Positions 52,159 to 60,991 of a stretch of DNA of 64,000 bases are shown piece by piece. The translations under genes and the position numbers were made by a program. The notes beneath the pieces are model-generated. The model worked only from the letters and a program-made list of their open reading frames with translations, had not been told where the DNA came from and did no database searches. The first letter of the stretch is position 1, and the number at the start of each line of letters is the position of its first letter. This DNA comes from Terrimonas rubra (GTDB lineage Bacteria > Bacteroidota > Bacteroidia > Chitinophagales > Chitinophagaceae): assembly GCF_042686025.1 (NCBI RefSeq), contig NZ_JBHUOZ010000001.1, forward strand, positions 806,001 through 870,000, written 5' to 3'.

Positions 52159-52668
52159 AACAGAAAAACATTGTGCGATGGCCGCCTCAGCCTCTTGTGG
52201 TTTTTGGGTGCCGATCAATAATTTACGATTATCGTTAAATACGATCTGCACGCCTTTATTTCCGGATATATTATAGGCTTTACCCGTAAACCCGTAACGG
52301 ATGCCCCAACCGCCATATTCGGCCAGGGGTTTATAACTGCGTACAAAACATTTGCTGATGCTGCTCCAGGGAAGCCGCCTGTATTTAAAATGAATGGGAA
52401 ATAAACGTACATAAATACCATCGGCCGTTATCATGGTCTGCAAACGCAGCAGGCAAAAAATGCCGGTGAATACCAGGCTGAGGGATGTAATAATGACCAG
52501 CTCCGTTGTATTGGCCGGCTTTGAACCAACGGATATATTAAAAAACAGTTTGGCAACCAGGACGCTGATAAATAAAATATTCATACTGATCAACAACAAC
52601 CAAACCCAGACAGATCTTATCCGTTGTTGTTCGTAAAACACGATATCAGCAGTCAGAGGCGCCGGCAT
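52153..52668 (-). CDS. Membrane protein with two helices, DUF6141-like
   Basis: A 171-residue protein with two membrane helices (about residues 20-45 and 55-77) and a C-terminal cytoplasmic domain: RRLPWSSISKCFVRSYKPL, EYGGWGIRYGFTGKAYNISGNKG (in part) and RKLLIGTQKPQEAEAAI. This pattern, including GGWGIR and GxxLLIGTQxPxEL, resembles bacterial PH-like families such as DUF6141. Function unknown. The final Pro codon and TAG stop come from a palindromic repeat. It follows the DUF2480 gene by 5 bases. Confidence 0.75.
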   Translation of the reverse strand: MPAPLTADIVFYEQQRIRSVWVWLLLISMNILFISVLVAKLFFNISVGSKPANTTELVIITSLSLVFTGIFCLLRLQTMITADGIYVRLFPIHFKYRRLPWSSISKCFVRSYKPLAEYGGWGIRYGFTGKAYNISGNKGVQIVFNDNRKLLIGTQKPQEAEAAIAQCFSVP

Positions 52669-52673
52669 ATAAA

Positions 52674-53180
52674 CTATTTCTTTTTATACACGGGTACGGT
52701 GCTGCAGGGCTCGCCGTACATAATGGTTTTGGCCACAGGCAATAAAAGCCTGGTAATTTCGGCGTAGGCGTAATCCCCTACCGATTCATCCCCACAACCC
52801 TTGATCACTACCCGTTGATCGGAATAGTCTGCCGGGTTAATGGTATTGATATTTCTTAACAGGAGCGTTCTTTGTAAAGTAGCAGTATCGCCGATAACAA
52901 TATTGGCCGCAACAGGCTGCAGATACATCATCACCAGCATATAGGCCCAGTTGGGAATAATGGCATCGGCAGTACAGGTAACCGCCACGTTTTTGTTTTG
53001 ATAGGCCGACCAGTCATGTTGTTTTAGCGCCTCCCTGAAATCCTTCTCCTTTAAAATAAGTTCCATAAACAAAAAGCCTTTCAGGTCAAACACAGCCTGT
53101 TCTTCCCTGGGAAGGTAATTGGCCAGGTCCAGCGTGATCAACCCGCTTTGGGCTACTTTATTTACAATAGTTTCTGTCAT
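52674..53180 (-). CDS. DUF2480 family protein
   Basis: A 168-residue cytoplasmic protein of Bacteroidota family DUF2480: NKVAQSGLITLDLANYLP, FDLKGFLFMELILKEKDFRE, HDWSAYQNKNVAVTCTADAI and VVIKGCGDESVGDYAYAEIT. No catalytic motif is evident and its function is unknown. In many Bacteroidota it lies near Fe-S assembly (SUF) genes; here only nfu, 2.8 kb away, is of that kind. It is followed after 5 bases by the DUF6141-like gene. Confidence 0.9.
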   Translation of the reverse strand: MTETIVNKVAQSGLITLDLANYLPREEQAVFDLKGFLFMELILKEKDFREALKQHDWSAYQNKNVAVTCTADAIIPNWAYMLVMMYLQPVAANIVIGDTATLQRTLLLRNINTINPADYSDQRVVIKGCGDESVGDYAYAEITRLLLPVAKTIMYGEPCSTVPVYKKK

Positions 53181-53273
53181 ACTTTTAAATTTACAACTTT
53201 AATGCCGATTAATCTACGAATGCCATGATTTACCCCGGTTTAGTTTATACCCCTGCCGAATAAAGTACCGGAG

Positions 53274-53326
53274 GGTGCAGTGTGCGATGCAACCAATGCT
53301 GAGCACTGTTACTGCAGCCGGTAAAA
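53274..53326 (+). repeat. Interspersed family B element, copy B3
   Basis: GTGCAGTGTGCGATGCAACC ... TGTTACTGCAGCCGGTAAAA, about 53 bases, aligned to the other B copies. It lies between the DUF2480 start and the ppiD terminator. Confidence 0.75.
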
Positions 53327-53387
53327 CAAAAAACAGGTATTCCGGGTAATGGTCACTGACAACCATAAAACAACTGCTTTACCTTGT

Positions 53388-53422
53388 TTGTTTAAAAACA
53401 AACAGCCCCGTTGGGGGCTGTT
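53388..53422 (-). terminator. Terminator of the ppiD gene
   Basis: On the minus strand AACAGCCCC and GGGGCTGTT pair around a 4-base loop, followed by TGTTTTTAAAC. It starts 30 bases past the stop. Confidence 0.85.
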
Positions 53423-53451
53423 GTATCTAGGCAATTAGTTTATAATCGGGC

Positions 53452-55599
53452 TTAGAAGAACTTCGCTCTGTTATCTTTAATGGTTGCTGCCTCACGTAAA
53501 GCCTGTGAAGGCTGCATGTACATAGCCTGTTGTTTTGCCTGCATATAACGCTGGCTTCTTTGCTGGGCAACATTGGCATTATCAACCGGTGTAGTGGCTA
53601 CACTGTTTACCTGTACCACATAAACGCCCTGTGCGCCGTTAATAGGCTGGTTGATGACTTTATTGGCATTGGCTTTATTGAAAGCCGCACCAATTACTTT
53701 TTGTTCCATACCTAATACGGTAGATGAAGCACCGCTGAAACGAATGCTGTCGGCCACTTCTACTGTTTTACCTAAAACGGCAGCAGCAGCTTCCAACGTA
53801 GTGATATTGCCAATTTTATTTTTAATTAATTCGGCTTTCTTTTCGTTGATCAATAAAGGCTGTACAGATAAACGGGCTGTTGCAGCTGATTGAGTACCTT
53901 CTTTTAATACTTCGGTAACAATGGCCACAACATAGTTATTACCTACACGGGCCGGTTGCAATACATCGCCCTGGTCGGCTGCATAAATCGCTTTTACAAA
54001 ATCACGTGACTGACCTAAGCCCATTACATCTACACTGGTAGGTGTAATATTGGTGGCCACACTTTTATTGATGCCTTTTTCTTTGAACAGTTTGTCGGCA
54101 TTTTCATCAAAGCTTTTTTTATTGCGGCTGTTAGCAGCAAATTTAGTGGCTTCGTTGCTGGCAGCATTGGTTGTTTCGTTGCTGGCCTCAATAGGTTTAA
54201 ACAGGTAAGCAACATTGTAAGCCGTACCGCCGCCTTTTGCAGAAAGAATTTCTACATAGTGTGTACCGAACTCAGTTTTTACAATTCCTTTTGTGCCTAC
54301 CGGGTTGGTAAAAATAAAGTCGTTAAAAGGTCCTACCATCTGGCCGCTTGGAACATCTTCATAAACACCACCTTTGCTGATGCTGCCTAAATCGGTAGAG
54401 TACTGGGCTAATAAAGTATCGAAGTTTGATCCTTTGGCAATAGCATTACGTAAACTATCGGCTAATTTGTACGCCGTTTCTTCATCACGGATCGTATATG
54501 CCTGGCCTGTTTGCGGGTCCTGTTGTCTGGTGCCCACCAGTATGTGTCTTACTTTAACGGTGTCGGGTATATTTCTAATGCCTACCATTTTAGCATAAGC
54601 CCAGTTTGTACCATCCAGGTAAGGGCCGTATAAATGACCAACCGGTGTTTTAAAGATGGAATCTTTGTTAGGGATCTGGATACGTTTACCACTGATATAA
54701 CCATTGTAGTAGTTGTTAATACCATGACCTTCTAAAAACTCTTCGTTATTTGTAGCGGCAGCAAATTCAGGAGCCAGGGCTTCCAGGCTTTGTTTAATAG
54801 CAGCGCTATCGGCAGCAGAAGGCTCAGCACTGAACGGAACAAAGGCAATACTGCGGCTGGCGCTTTGTTTAAACTGGTCTTTATGTTTGCTGATGTAATT
54901 CTCAATTTCTTTATCGGTTACTTTAACCGCGCTGTCAGGAATGCTGGCATAAGTTTCTCTTACAAAAGAGATATTGGCGATCTGGCTGTTATCGGCATTT
55001 TGTTTTTCCAGTAACCATTTAGGGGTATTGGAAGTGTTGGCCAGTAAGGAGTTATATTTTTCACGTAAACGCATTAACTCCAGTTGATCCAGGTAGTTAT
55101 TAAACTCGGCTTTCTCTTCGGCAGTACCTTCTTTTTTTAACTGGTTAAAGCGTTGTTGCGCAATAGCCACATTATAGGTGCCTGTTGAATCGGTAAAAGC
55201 CTGTTTCAGGTCAGCCGGTGGGTTAGCGCCGAACAGAATGTCGTTCAGTTCTCTTTTACCCACTGTCATGCCTAATTTTTTGTATTCGCCTTTCATTAAG
55301 GCCTCGTCAATTTCCATGCTCCAGGCCTGTTCTACCGCCTGTGCCGTAAGCGCTGCTCCTGTAGGGCCATAACCTTGTTGCTGGCGCTGGATCATATCTT
55401 CGGCTTGTTTCACTTTTACCTGGAAAGCCATATAGTCCACTTCTTCACCATTGATCTTACCAACGGTAGTGGATTGGTTGTTGAATAAGGATCCGCCGTT
55501 TTCAAACGCTAACATAACAACAAACATGATAAGCGCAACGGCCAGGATAACGGCCATCAATTTCGCATACTTCTCCTGGATCTGCTGGATAACTGACAT
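53452..55599 (-). CDS. ppiD: PpiD-like membrane-anchored peptidyl-prolyl isomerase
   Basis: A 715-residue periplasmic chaperone. One N-terminal membrane helix (about 15-34, LMAVILAVALIMFVVMLAF), a SurA/PpiD N-terminal helical domain (about 36-260), one clear parvulin domain (about 345-450) with VKVRHILVGTRQQD, SNFDTLLAQYSTDLGS and GGVYEDVPSGQMV, and a second degenerate region. It assists folding of outer membrane and exported proteins. A canonical Bacteroidota promoter lies 29 bases upstream of the ATG. Confidence 0.92.
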   Translation of the reverse strand: MSVIQQIQEKYAKLMAVILAVALIMFVVMLAFENGGSLFNNQSTTVGKINGEEVDYMAFQVKVKQAEDMIQRQQQGYGPTGAALTAQAVEQAWSMEIDEALMKGEYKKLGMTVGKRELNDILFGANPPADLKQAFTDSTGTYNVAIAQQRFNQLKKEGTAEEKAEFNNYLDQLELMRLREKYNSLLANTSNTPKWLLEKQNADNSQIANISFVRETYASIPDSAVKVTDKEIENYISKHKDQFKQSASRSIAFVPFSAEPSAADSAAIKQSLEALAPEFAAATNNEEFLEGHGINNYYNGYISGKRIQIPNKDSIFKTPVGHLYGPYLDGTNWAYAKMVGIRNIPDTVKVRHILVGTRQQDPQTGQAYTIRDEETAYKLADSLRNAIAKGSNFDTLLAQYSTDLGSISKGGVYEDVPSGQMVGPFNDFIFTNPVGTKGIVKTEFGTHYVEILSAKGGGTAYNVAYLFKPIEASNETTNAASNEATKFAANSRNKKSFDENADKLFKEKGINKSVATNITPTSVDVMGLGQSRDFVKAIYAADQGDVLQPARVGNNYVVAIVTEVLKEGTQSAATARLSVQPLLINEKKAELIKNKIGNITTLEAAAAVLGKTVEVADSIRFSGASSTVLGMEQKVIGAAFNKANANKVINQPINGAQGVYVVQVNSVATTPVDNANVAQQRSQRYMQAKQQAMYMQPSQALREAATIKDNRAKFF

Positions 55600-55627
55600 A
55601 ATATATATACAAGTTTTTTAAGGATGG

Positions 55628-55658
55628 CAAAAATAGGGCTTTTGGCAATATGAACAAA
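55628..55658 (-). promoter_or_regulatory. Promoter of ppiD
   Basis: On the minus strand TTTG, exactly 19 bases, then TATTTTTG: a full match to the Bacteroidota -33/-7 consensus, giving a leader of roughly 22 bases. Confidence 0.8.
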
Positions 55659-55985
55659 TTGTGGAAAACCGTTAAAACAAGCGACTGTCATACTTTTGGG
55701 CGGAACATGGCTGTAAATCCCCCGTGAGCATAAAACAATCGTCTATATTTTTGATTGTTAACGAGTTAGATTTTAATAAAAAAGACCCTGTTCTTTGCAG
55801 CAAACGGACTTCTCTTTTGCCTTCACCCGTTCTTTTTCCCGGAAACCAATGATAAGGACCGGTTGATAGTATAACGGTTAACAGGAACCTTGCAAGGTCG
55901 CAGGCCGGTTGATGAACCCTGTATATTATTATAAAATAATTAGTTCTTTTGTTGATAAACAGAACCAATAGCCGTTAATAGTTGT
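55659..55985. other. Intergenic stretch without visible gene
   Basis: Between ppiD and nfu (divergent). The one open frame here has no domain and unusual composition. A patch at about 55855-55922 looks faintly tRNA-like (TAGTATAACGGTTAACAG, CCTTGCAAGG, GGTCGCAGG, GAACCCTG) but cannot form a full cloverleaf. I see nothing else. Confidence 0.6.
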
Positions 55986-55993
55986 TATTTTTG
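55986..55993 (+). promoter_or_regulatory. Promoter -7 box of nfu
   Basis: TATTTTTG fits TAnnTTTG, 20 bases before the ATG. No clear -33 element. Confidence 0.45.
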
Positions 55994-56013
55994 CGTATTA
56001 AACTTTGTTAGTT

Positions 56014-56613
56014 ATGTTAAAAACAGGAAATCCCGTGATAAGCATATACACCGAAATGACCCCGAACCCGGAAACCATGAAGTTTGTGGCCAATAAATTA
56101 TTGTATCCCGGGAAAAGTATTGATTTTCCTGATATGGAAAGCGCAAAGCCATCTCCCCTGGCAACAGAACTGTTTGGTTTTCCTTTTGTGAAAGCCGTGT
56201 TTATCGCCAGCAATTTTGTTACCCTTACCCGTACTTCGGCTGATACCGAGTGGAGCGATGTAATCCCATCTGTACGCCAGTTTTTGAAAGATTACCTGGA
56301 AGAAGGTAAAGTGGTGATAAACGAAGATGAGGTTGTGACCATAAAAAAAGAGAGCAGCAACGAGGTAAGTGCGGATGATGATGATGTGGTTAAACGTATC
56401 AAAGAATTATTAGACAACTATGTACGCCCCGCTGTAGAGATGGATGGTGGCGCCATACAGTTTAAAAGCTATAATGACGGTGTGGTAAACCTGGCCATGC
56501 AGGGAAGCTGCAGCGGTTGCCCTTCGAGCATGATCACCTTAAAAGCCGGTATTGAAGGCATGATGAAACGCATGATACCCGAAGTACAGGAGGTAGTGGC
56601 CGAAGCAGAATAA
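56014..56613 (+). CDS. nfu: Fe-S cluster carrier protein, Nfu/NifU family
   Basis: A 199-residue protein started at ATG (MLKTGNPVISIYTEMTPNPE). The N-terminal Nfu domain (about 8-95, TPNPETMKFVANKLL) is followed by an acidic linker (SADDDDVVKR) and the C-terminal NifU domain with the cluster-binding SCSGCPSSMITLKAGIE. It carries 4Fe-4S clusters from the SUF machinery to target enzymes. It has its own terminator and is monocistronic. Confidence 0.94.
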   Translation: MLKTGNPVISIYTEMTPNPETMKFVANKLLYPGKSIDFPDMESAKPSPLATELFGFPFVKAVFIASNFVTLTRTSADTEWSDVIPSVRQFLKDYLEEGKVVINEDEVVTIKKESSNEVSADDDDVVKRIKELLDNYVRPAVEMDGGAIQFKSYNDGVVNLAMQGSCSGCPSSMITLKAGIEGMMKRMIPEVQEVVAEAE

Positions 56614-56635
56614 ACACCTGTTCAATCTATTTTAT

Positions 56636-56665
56636 AAAAGCGACCCTCACCGGTCGCTTTTGTTT
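56636..56665 (+). terminator. Terminator of nfu
   Basis: AAAAGCGACC and GGTCGCTTTT form a 10-bp stem with a 6-base loop, followed by TGTTTTAT, 22 bases after the stop. Confidence 0.9.
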
Positions 56666-56770
56666 TATCAGAACCGGTACCAAACCTGGATGTACCTGGT
56701 TTTAAAATAATACCCTTATCCGCTAATTGCCGAATTAACTAATTAGCAAATTTTTTTGACCTTGTTATTG

Positions 56771-56778
56771 TATTTTTG
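56771..56778 (+). promoter_or_regulatory. Possible -7 box of lptB, near-leaderless
   Basis: TATTTTTG fits TAnnTTTG and ends 6 bases before the lptB ATG, so the transcript would start at or next to the start codon. The -33 element is not convincing. Octamer-like sequence (CTAATTGC, CTAATTAG) lies just upstream at 56722-56751. Confidence 0.4.
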
Positions 56779-56784
56779 CTATAC

Positions 56785-57609
56785 ATGGCAGTTACTATTT
56801 ACGCAAAAAATTTAATGAAACGGTACGGCTCCCGTACAGTGGTAAATAATGTTTCCTTTGATGTAAAGCAAGGTGAAATTGTCGGTTTGCTGGGACCCAA
56901 TGGTGCCGGTAAAACCACTTCTTTCTACCAGGTTGTGGGCCTTGTTAAACCTGACGAGGGATCTGTATTCCTGGACGAGGAGAATATCACTGCCCTGCCC
57001 ATGTATAAACGTGCCCAGATGGGTATTGGCTACCTGCCCCAGGAAGCTTCCATCTTCCGGAAGTTAAGTGTGGAAGATAATATTATGGCCGTACTGGAAA
57101 TGACCAAACTGAGCAAGGCCGAACGGATGGAAAAGCTGGAATCCTTACTGGATGAGTTCCGCTTACAGCATGTACGCAAAAGTAATGGTGATGTTTTAAG
57201 TGGTGGCGAACGCCGCCGTACCGAAATTGCCCGTGCCCTGGCCGTTAACCCCAAGTTTATTTTACTGGATGAGCCTTTTGCCGGTATTGACCCCATTGCA
57301 GTGGAAGATATACAGGCCATTGTTGCCCGTTTAAAATATAAGAACATCGGTATATTAATTACCGACCACAATGTAACCGAAACCCTGTCCATTTGCGACC
57401 GGGCTTATTTACTGATAGAGGGTAAGATTTTCCGCGATGGTGTTGCCGAAGTACTGGCCGTTGATGAACAGGTGAAAAAACTTTACCTGGGCCGTAACTT
57501 TGAACTGAAACGTAAAGATTACCTGATTGAAGAAGCACGTAAAAGTGCCGAAGGTTATGTTGCTGAACCAGCCACCGAAGAAAACGAAACCCCGGAAATT
57601 CCCGAATAA
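56785..57609 (+). CDS. lptB: LPS export ABC transporter ATP-binding protein LptB
   Basis: A 274-residue ATPase started at ATG (MAVTIYAKNLMKRYGSRTVV). Walker A GPNGAGKTT, Q-loop GYLPQEASIFRKLSV, signature LSGGERRRTEIARAL, Walker B FILLDEPFAGIDP and H-loop LITDHNVTETL match LptB precisely. It drives extraction of LPS from the inner membrane with LptFG, which are not in the window. The C-terminus carries an acidic extension (EPATEENETPEIPE) beyond the usual end of about 240. Confidence 0.95.
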   Translation: MAVTIYAKNLMKRYGSRTVVNNVSFDVKQGEIVGLLGPNGAGKTTSFYQVVGLVKPDEGSVFLDEENITALPMYKRAQMGIGYLPQEASIFRKLSVEDNIMAVLEMTKLSKAERMEKLESLLDEFRLQHVRKSNGDVLSGGERRRTEIARALAVNPKFILLDEPFAGIDPIAVEDIQAIVARLKYKNIGILITDHNVTETLSICDRAYLLIEGKIFRDGVAEVLAVDEQVKKLYLGRNFELKRKDYLIEEARKSAEGYVAEPATEENETPEIPE

Positions 57610-57720
57610 TTTTACCGGCGGTTGCATTTTCCTGTTAACTTTATCTGTAGCGAATATTAATTTTTAATACCCGGCAGTAGCGCACTACTATACCAGGTTA
57701 GTAAATTATAAGTAACATAC

Positions 57721-59247
57721 ATGAGTCTGTTAAGTCCTGCCATATCATCCCTTGCACGTATGCGGTTGTGGCGTATTGAAGCATGGAAAAACAACCCGGC
57801 CGATGCCCAGCGTGAAGTATTGCAAGATATTGTTACTTCTGCCCAATACACGGAGATAGGCCGTAAGTATAAGTTTACCCAGCTGTTTTCAGTAAAAGAA
57901 TTCAAGGAAGCTGTACCCATTCATGAGTACGACGATCTTAAACCTTATATAGAACGCATGATGCGGGGCGAGCAGAACCTGTTATGGAACTCCCCCGTAA
58001 ACTGGTTTGCCAAAAGCAGCGGCACCAGCAGCGATAAAAGCAAGTTTATTCCCCTCAGCGACGAAAGCCTGCAGGATTGCCACTATAAAGGAGCCAAGGA
58101 TGTGCTGACGATGTATTACCAGTTTAACGCCGACTCCAACCTGTTAACGGGAAAAGGATTAATACTGGGAGGCAGCCACAGCATTAACCCCATGAACGAG
58201 GAAGCCCAGTTTGGCGACCTGAGTGCGGTATTATTACAAAACTCTCCCTTTTGGGCCCACTGGTTACGCACCCCCGAACTGAATATTGCTTTAATGGACG
58301 AATGGGAAAGCAAGATCGAACGCCTGGCCGAAACCACCATTAAAGAAAATGTAACCTCCATATCGGCCGTACCTACCTGGACCATTGTATTATTTAAACG
58401 AATTTTAGAGATAACCGGTAAGCAGACCATGGCCGAAGTATGGCCCAACCTGGAATTATATATGCATGGCGGCGTATCCTTTACCCCTTACCGCGAACAG
58501 TTTAAAAAACTGATTGGAAAGGATATTAACTACCTGGAGATGTACAATGCCAGTGAAGGTTTTTTTGCCGCACAGGAAAACCCCAATGATGACGGCATGC
58601 TGCTCTTTACCGACCATGGTATATTTATGGAGTTTATGCCCGTAAGTGAATATGGCAACGAGAAACCACAAACCGTTGGTTTGAACGAGGTAGAAGTAGG
58701 AAAGAATTATGCCCTGGTGATCAGCACCAACGGCGGCTTATGGCGGTATATGCTGGGAGATACGATACAATTTACCTCATTGCGTCCTTACCGTATTATT
58801 GTTTCGGGCCGTTTAAAACATTATATCAATGCCTTTGGCGAAGAAGTGATTGTTGACAACAGCGATAAAGCCATTGCCGAAGCCTGTGCACAAACCGGGT
58901 TAATGGTTAACGACTATACGGCTGCCCCTGTTTACTTTTCCGACAATAGTAACGGCGCCCACGAATGGGTAATTGAATTTGAGAACATACCCGAAGATAT
59001 CAGCCTGTTTAACCAACACCTGGATGCCGCCCTTAAAAGTATTAACAGCGATTACGAGGCCAAACGCCATAAAAGCATTGCCCTGCGTGAGCCGGTGATA
59101 CATGCTGTGAAAAAAGGCACTTTTAACGAATGGTTACGCCGCCGGGGTAAATTAGGCGGTCAGCATAAAGTTCCCCGTTTAAGTAATGATAGAAAGTATG
59201 TGGAGGACCTGCTGGAGCTTTGTAAAGAACTACATATTACCGTTTAA
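57721..59247 (+). CDS. GH3 (auxin-responsive)-family acyl-acid synthetase-like protein
   Basis: A 508-residue adenylate-forming enzyme of the GH3 fold: LQDIVTSAQYTEIGRKYKF, FAKSSGTSSDKSKFIPLS (nucleotide-binding), MYNASEGFFAAQ and RYMLGDTIQFTSL, then GRLKHYINAFGEEV. Plant members join amino acids to hormones; bacterial members occur widely in Bacteroidota with unknown acyl substrates. It is monocistronic, 111 bases after lptB. Length is normal. The name is unrelated to glycoside hydrolase family 3. Confidence 0.9.
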   Translation: MSLLSPAISSLARMRLWRIEAWKNNPADAQREVLQDIVTSAQYTEIGRKYKFTQLFSVKEFKEAVPIHEYDDLKPYIERMMRGEQNLLWNSPVNWFAKSSGTSSDKSKFIPLSDESLQDCHYKGAKDVLTMYYQFNADSNLLTGKGLILGGSHSINPMNEEAQFGDLSAVLLQNSPFWAHWLRTPELNIALMDEWESKIERLAETTIKENVTSISAVPTWTIVLFKRILEITGKQTMAEVWPNLELYMHGGVSFTPYREQFKKLIGKDINYLEMYNASEGFFAAQENPNDDGMLLFTDHGIFMEFMPVSEYGNEKPQTVGLNEVEVGKNYALVISTNGGLWRYMLGDTIQFTSLRPYRIIVSGRLKHYINAFGEEVIVDNSDKAIAEACAQTGLMVNDYTAAPVYFSDNSNGAHEWVIEFENIPEDISLFNQHLDAALKSINSDYEAKRHKSIALREPVIHAVKKGTFNEWLRRRGKLGGQHKVPRLSNDRKYVEDLLELCKELHITV

Positions 59248-59257
59248 TTCTTTTGTT

Positions 59258-59315
59258 TCCAGCTACAGTTCCCTGATCGGGCCTTTGTTGCGTCGCACAC
59301 TTGTACGTTCAGTTC
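59258..59315 (-). repeat. Interspersed family B element, copy B4
   Basis: On the minus strand ACGTACAAGTGTGCGACGCA, ACAAAGGCCCGATCAGGG, then AACTGTAGCTGGAAAC. The 5' half is nearly identical to B2. It starts 11 bases after the GH3-family stop. Confidence 0.7.
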
Positions 59316-59440
59316 ATCCATCAGCAGTTAAACGATAAACTGCCGGAAGAAGATTATAATGAATCGGGAAAGTTGTGTTCAGTTTTTTTTAAGATCCGGA
59401 ACGCAACATGTTTTGTGTTCAATAACTGTAATCAAAGCTA

Positions 59441-59476
59441 TTTGTATTCGGTTTTTTAAAAAAAACGGAATACAAA
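59441..59476. terminator. Hairpin between convergent genes
   Basis: TTTGTATTC and GAATACAAA, with further T/A pairs inside, form a long AT-rich hairpin. The motif TTGTRTTC occurs four times nearby (about 59373, 59413, 59442 and 59485). It may end transcription from both sides. Confidence 0.5.
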
Positions 59477-59535
59477 ATAACCTTGTATTCAATATGGGTA
59501 AGGGTAAAACTGCCGGAACAAGTACTGGTAGCAAG

Positions 59536-60027
59536 CTATTTAACCACCTGGTTTCCCTTCTTCTCAAACACAAAATTAACCTTCATGGTATCGGCCGATA
59601 TTTCGGCCAATAACTGTTGCCCGCTTTTTTTGTATTTGATCAGTTTAGGAAAATCGTTTTGCTGGTTTTCGCAATTGAAAAAATTTTCTCCCTGTTCAAT
59701 TACTTTAAAGTCTGTTGAGCTGCTGTCCGTTTTACCCATTTTCACACGCAGGTACCACTGGTTATTAACGGGCGATAACGTAGCAAATTCCTGCCACACG
59801 GTATCAGCACCTTTCATGGTAAAACCATGGGCCAGGTAAGTAGTATCGTTCTGTTTTACCCAGTTTTCAAAAGTTTGTTTGCCATCTGTATCGTTGGTCC
59901 TTACCCATTCGCCAGGTAACCAATCATAGTTTACCGTTGTTATGTTTTCGGCCGGTGCAGCAGGCTGTTCATTATTGCAGGAAACTATTGCAAAAAAACA
60001 AAAAGCTAAAGGGAGTAATTTTTTCAT
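59536..60027 (-). CDS. Lipoprotein, DUF6265-like
   Basis: A 163-residue protein started at MKKLLPLAFCFFAIVSCNN, a lipoprotein signal with the lipobox IVSC. The longer frame overlaps the universal stress gene and is rejected. WLPGEWVRTNDTDGKQTFENW and NDFPKLIKYKKSGQQLLAEI match the DUF6265 pattern (WLxGxW..., HDFPxxIxY) of calycin-like beta-barrel proteins. Function unknown; probably a periplasmic or outer membrane ligand-binding lipoprotein. It follows the universal stress gene by 25 bases. Confidence 0.8.
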   Translation of the reverse strand: MKKLLPLAFCFFAIVSCNNEQPAAPAENITTVNYDWLPGEWVRTNDTDGKQTFENWVKQNDTTYLAHGFTMKGADTVWQEFATLSPVNNQWYLRVKMGKTDSSSTDFKVIEQGENFFNCENQQNDFPKLIKYKKSGQQLLAEISADTMKVNFVFEKKGNQVVK

Positions 60028-60052
60028 GTTGCAGATTGATTTAGTTGTATAC

Positions 60053-60880
60053 TTATTCCTCATGCAAACAAACCACCGGTATTTTTGAATGGAATACCAG
60101 TTGCCTGGTATTGCTTTTGTGAAACAGGGCTGCCAGGCCGGAATGTTTTTTTGGAATAACGATGAGCAGGTCGAGGTTACTGTTTTCGGCAAATTCATTA
60201 ATAGCGTCTTCAATATCATCATGGGTAATGAATTCAAAACTCGGCTGCGATTCTTCCAGCCATAATTTAAGGATACTGGATTCTTTGATCTTGGTCTGCC
60301 CTTCTTCAGATTCTTTTTCAATATGCACCACATGCAGGCTGGCGCCGAAGGTTTTTACCAGGTTATTGATCTCTGCAAAAGGTGTTGTTTCCCTTACATT
60401 ATTGAAATCGCAGGCAAAACCAATTTTTTTAATGCCGGTACCATACTCTTTACCGGCGGGGATGGCCAGTACGGGCCAGTTTAAGTGTTTTATGGCCAAA
60501 GCCGTGGTACTGCCAAACAATGTTGCTTCAAAATTGCTGAGACCGGTGGTGCCTAACACAATGGCAAAAGGCTGGTGGTTACTGGCCAACTCTTCCAGCT
60601 CATCAATAGTATTACCCAAACGGGCAACGGTAGTAATGGGTAACTGGCCCGAGGTAATATGTACCAACCCATCGTAGAGGGTTTTTAGTTTTTCCTCGGC
60701 TGCATCCCGCAGTTCATCCACCGATAACATTAACAAAGGCGTATCGGTAACGGCTACCGGTATCTGGTACACATGTAATACCACCAGCTGTGCCTGTATG
60801 GCCAATGCCATATCGGCAGCATAGTTTACGGCATTATGGGCAGCAGGGGAAAAATCGGTGGCAACTATTATTGTACGCAT
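60053..60880 (-). CDS. Universal stress protein, tandem UspA domains
   Basis: A 275-residue cytoplasmic protein with two Usp domains. The first (1-148) begins MRTIIVATDFSPAAHNAVNYA and ends with VLGTTGLSNFEATLFGSTT, close to the ATP-binding G-x2-G-x9-G(S/T) motif; the second (about 152-275) begins IKKIGFACDFNN and keeps LLIVIPKKHSGLAALFHKSNTRQL without the full motif. Such proteins aid survival under stress; the exact role is unknown. It is probably co-transcribed with the DUF6265-like lipoprotein. Confidence 0.9.
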   Translation of the reverse strand: MRTIIVATDFSPAAHNAVNYAADMALAIQAQLVVLHVYQIPVAVTDTPLLMLSVDELRDAAEEKLKTLYDGLVHITSGQLPITTVARLGNTIDELEELASNHQPFAIVLGTTGLSNFEATLFGSTTALAIKHLNWPVLAIPAGKEYGTGIKKIGFACDFNNVRETTPFAEINNLVKTFGASLHVVHIEKESEEGQTKIKESSILKLWLEESQPSFEFITHDDIEDAINEFAENSNLDLLIVIPKKHSGLAALFHKSNTRQLVFHSKIPVVCLHEE

Positions 60881-60991
60881 AACCTTTTGTTTTATAAATG
60901 TAAATATACGGGTGATTTTATTGATGCCCCGGCAGGGCGTTTAATTGCTTACCGGCACCTTTTATTTATATGCCTGATTATTGTGCCAAAC

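Noticed and set aside
55855..55922. tRNA-like patch (TAGTATAACGGTTAACAG, CCTTGCAAGG, GGTCGCAGG, GAACCCTG)
   Set aside because: No matching 7-bp acceptor stem and the T arm is interrupted. It may be a degenerate fragment, but a functional tRNA is not supported; tRNAscan-SE would settle it.
60028..60333. Long N-terminal extension of the DUF6265-like lipoprotein
   Set aside because: It lies within the universal stress protein gene in another frame; a clear lipoprotein signal starts at 60027.
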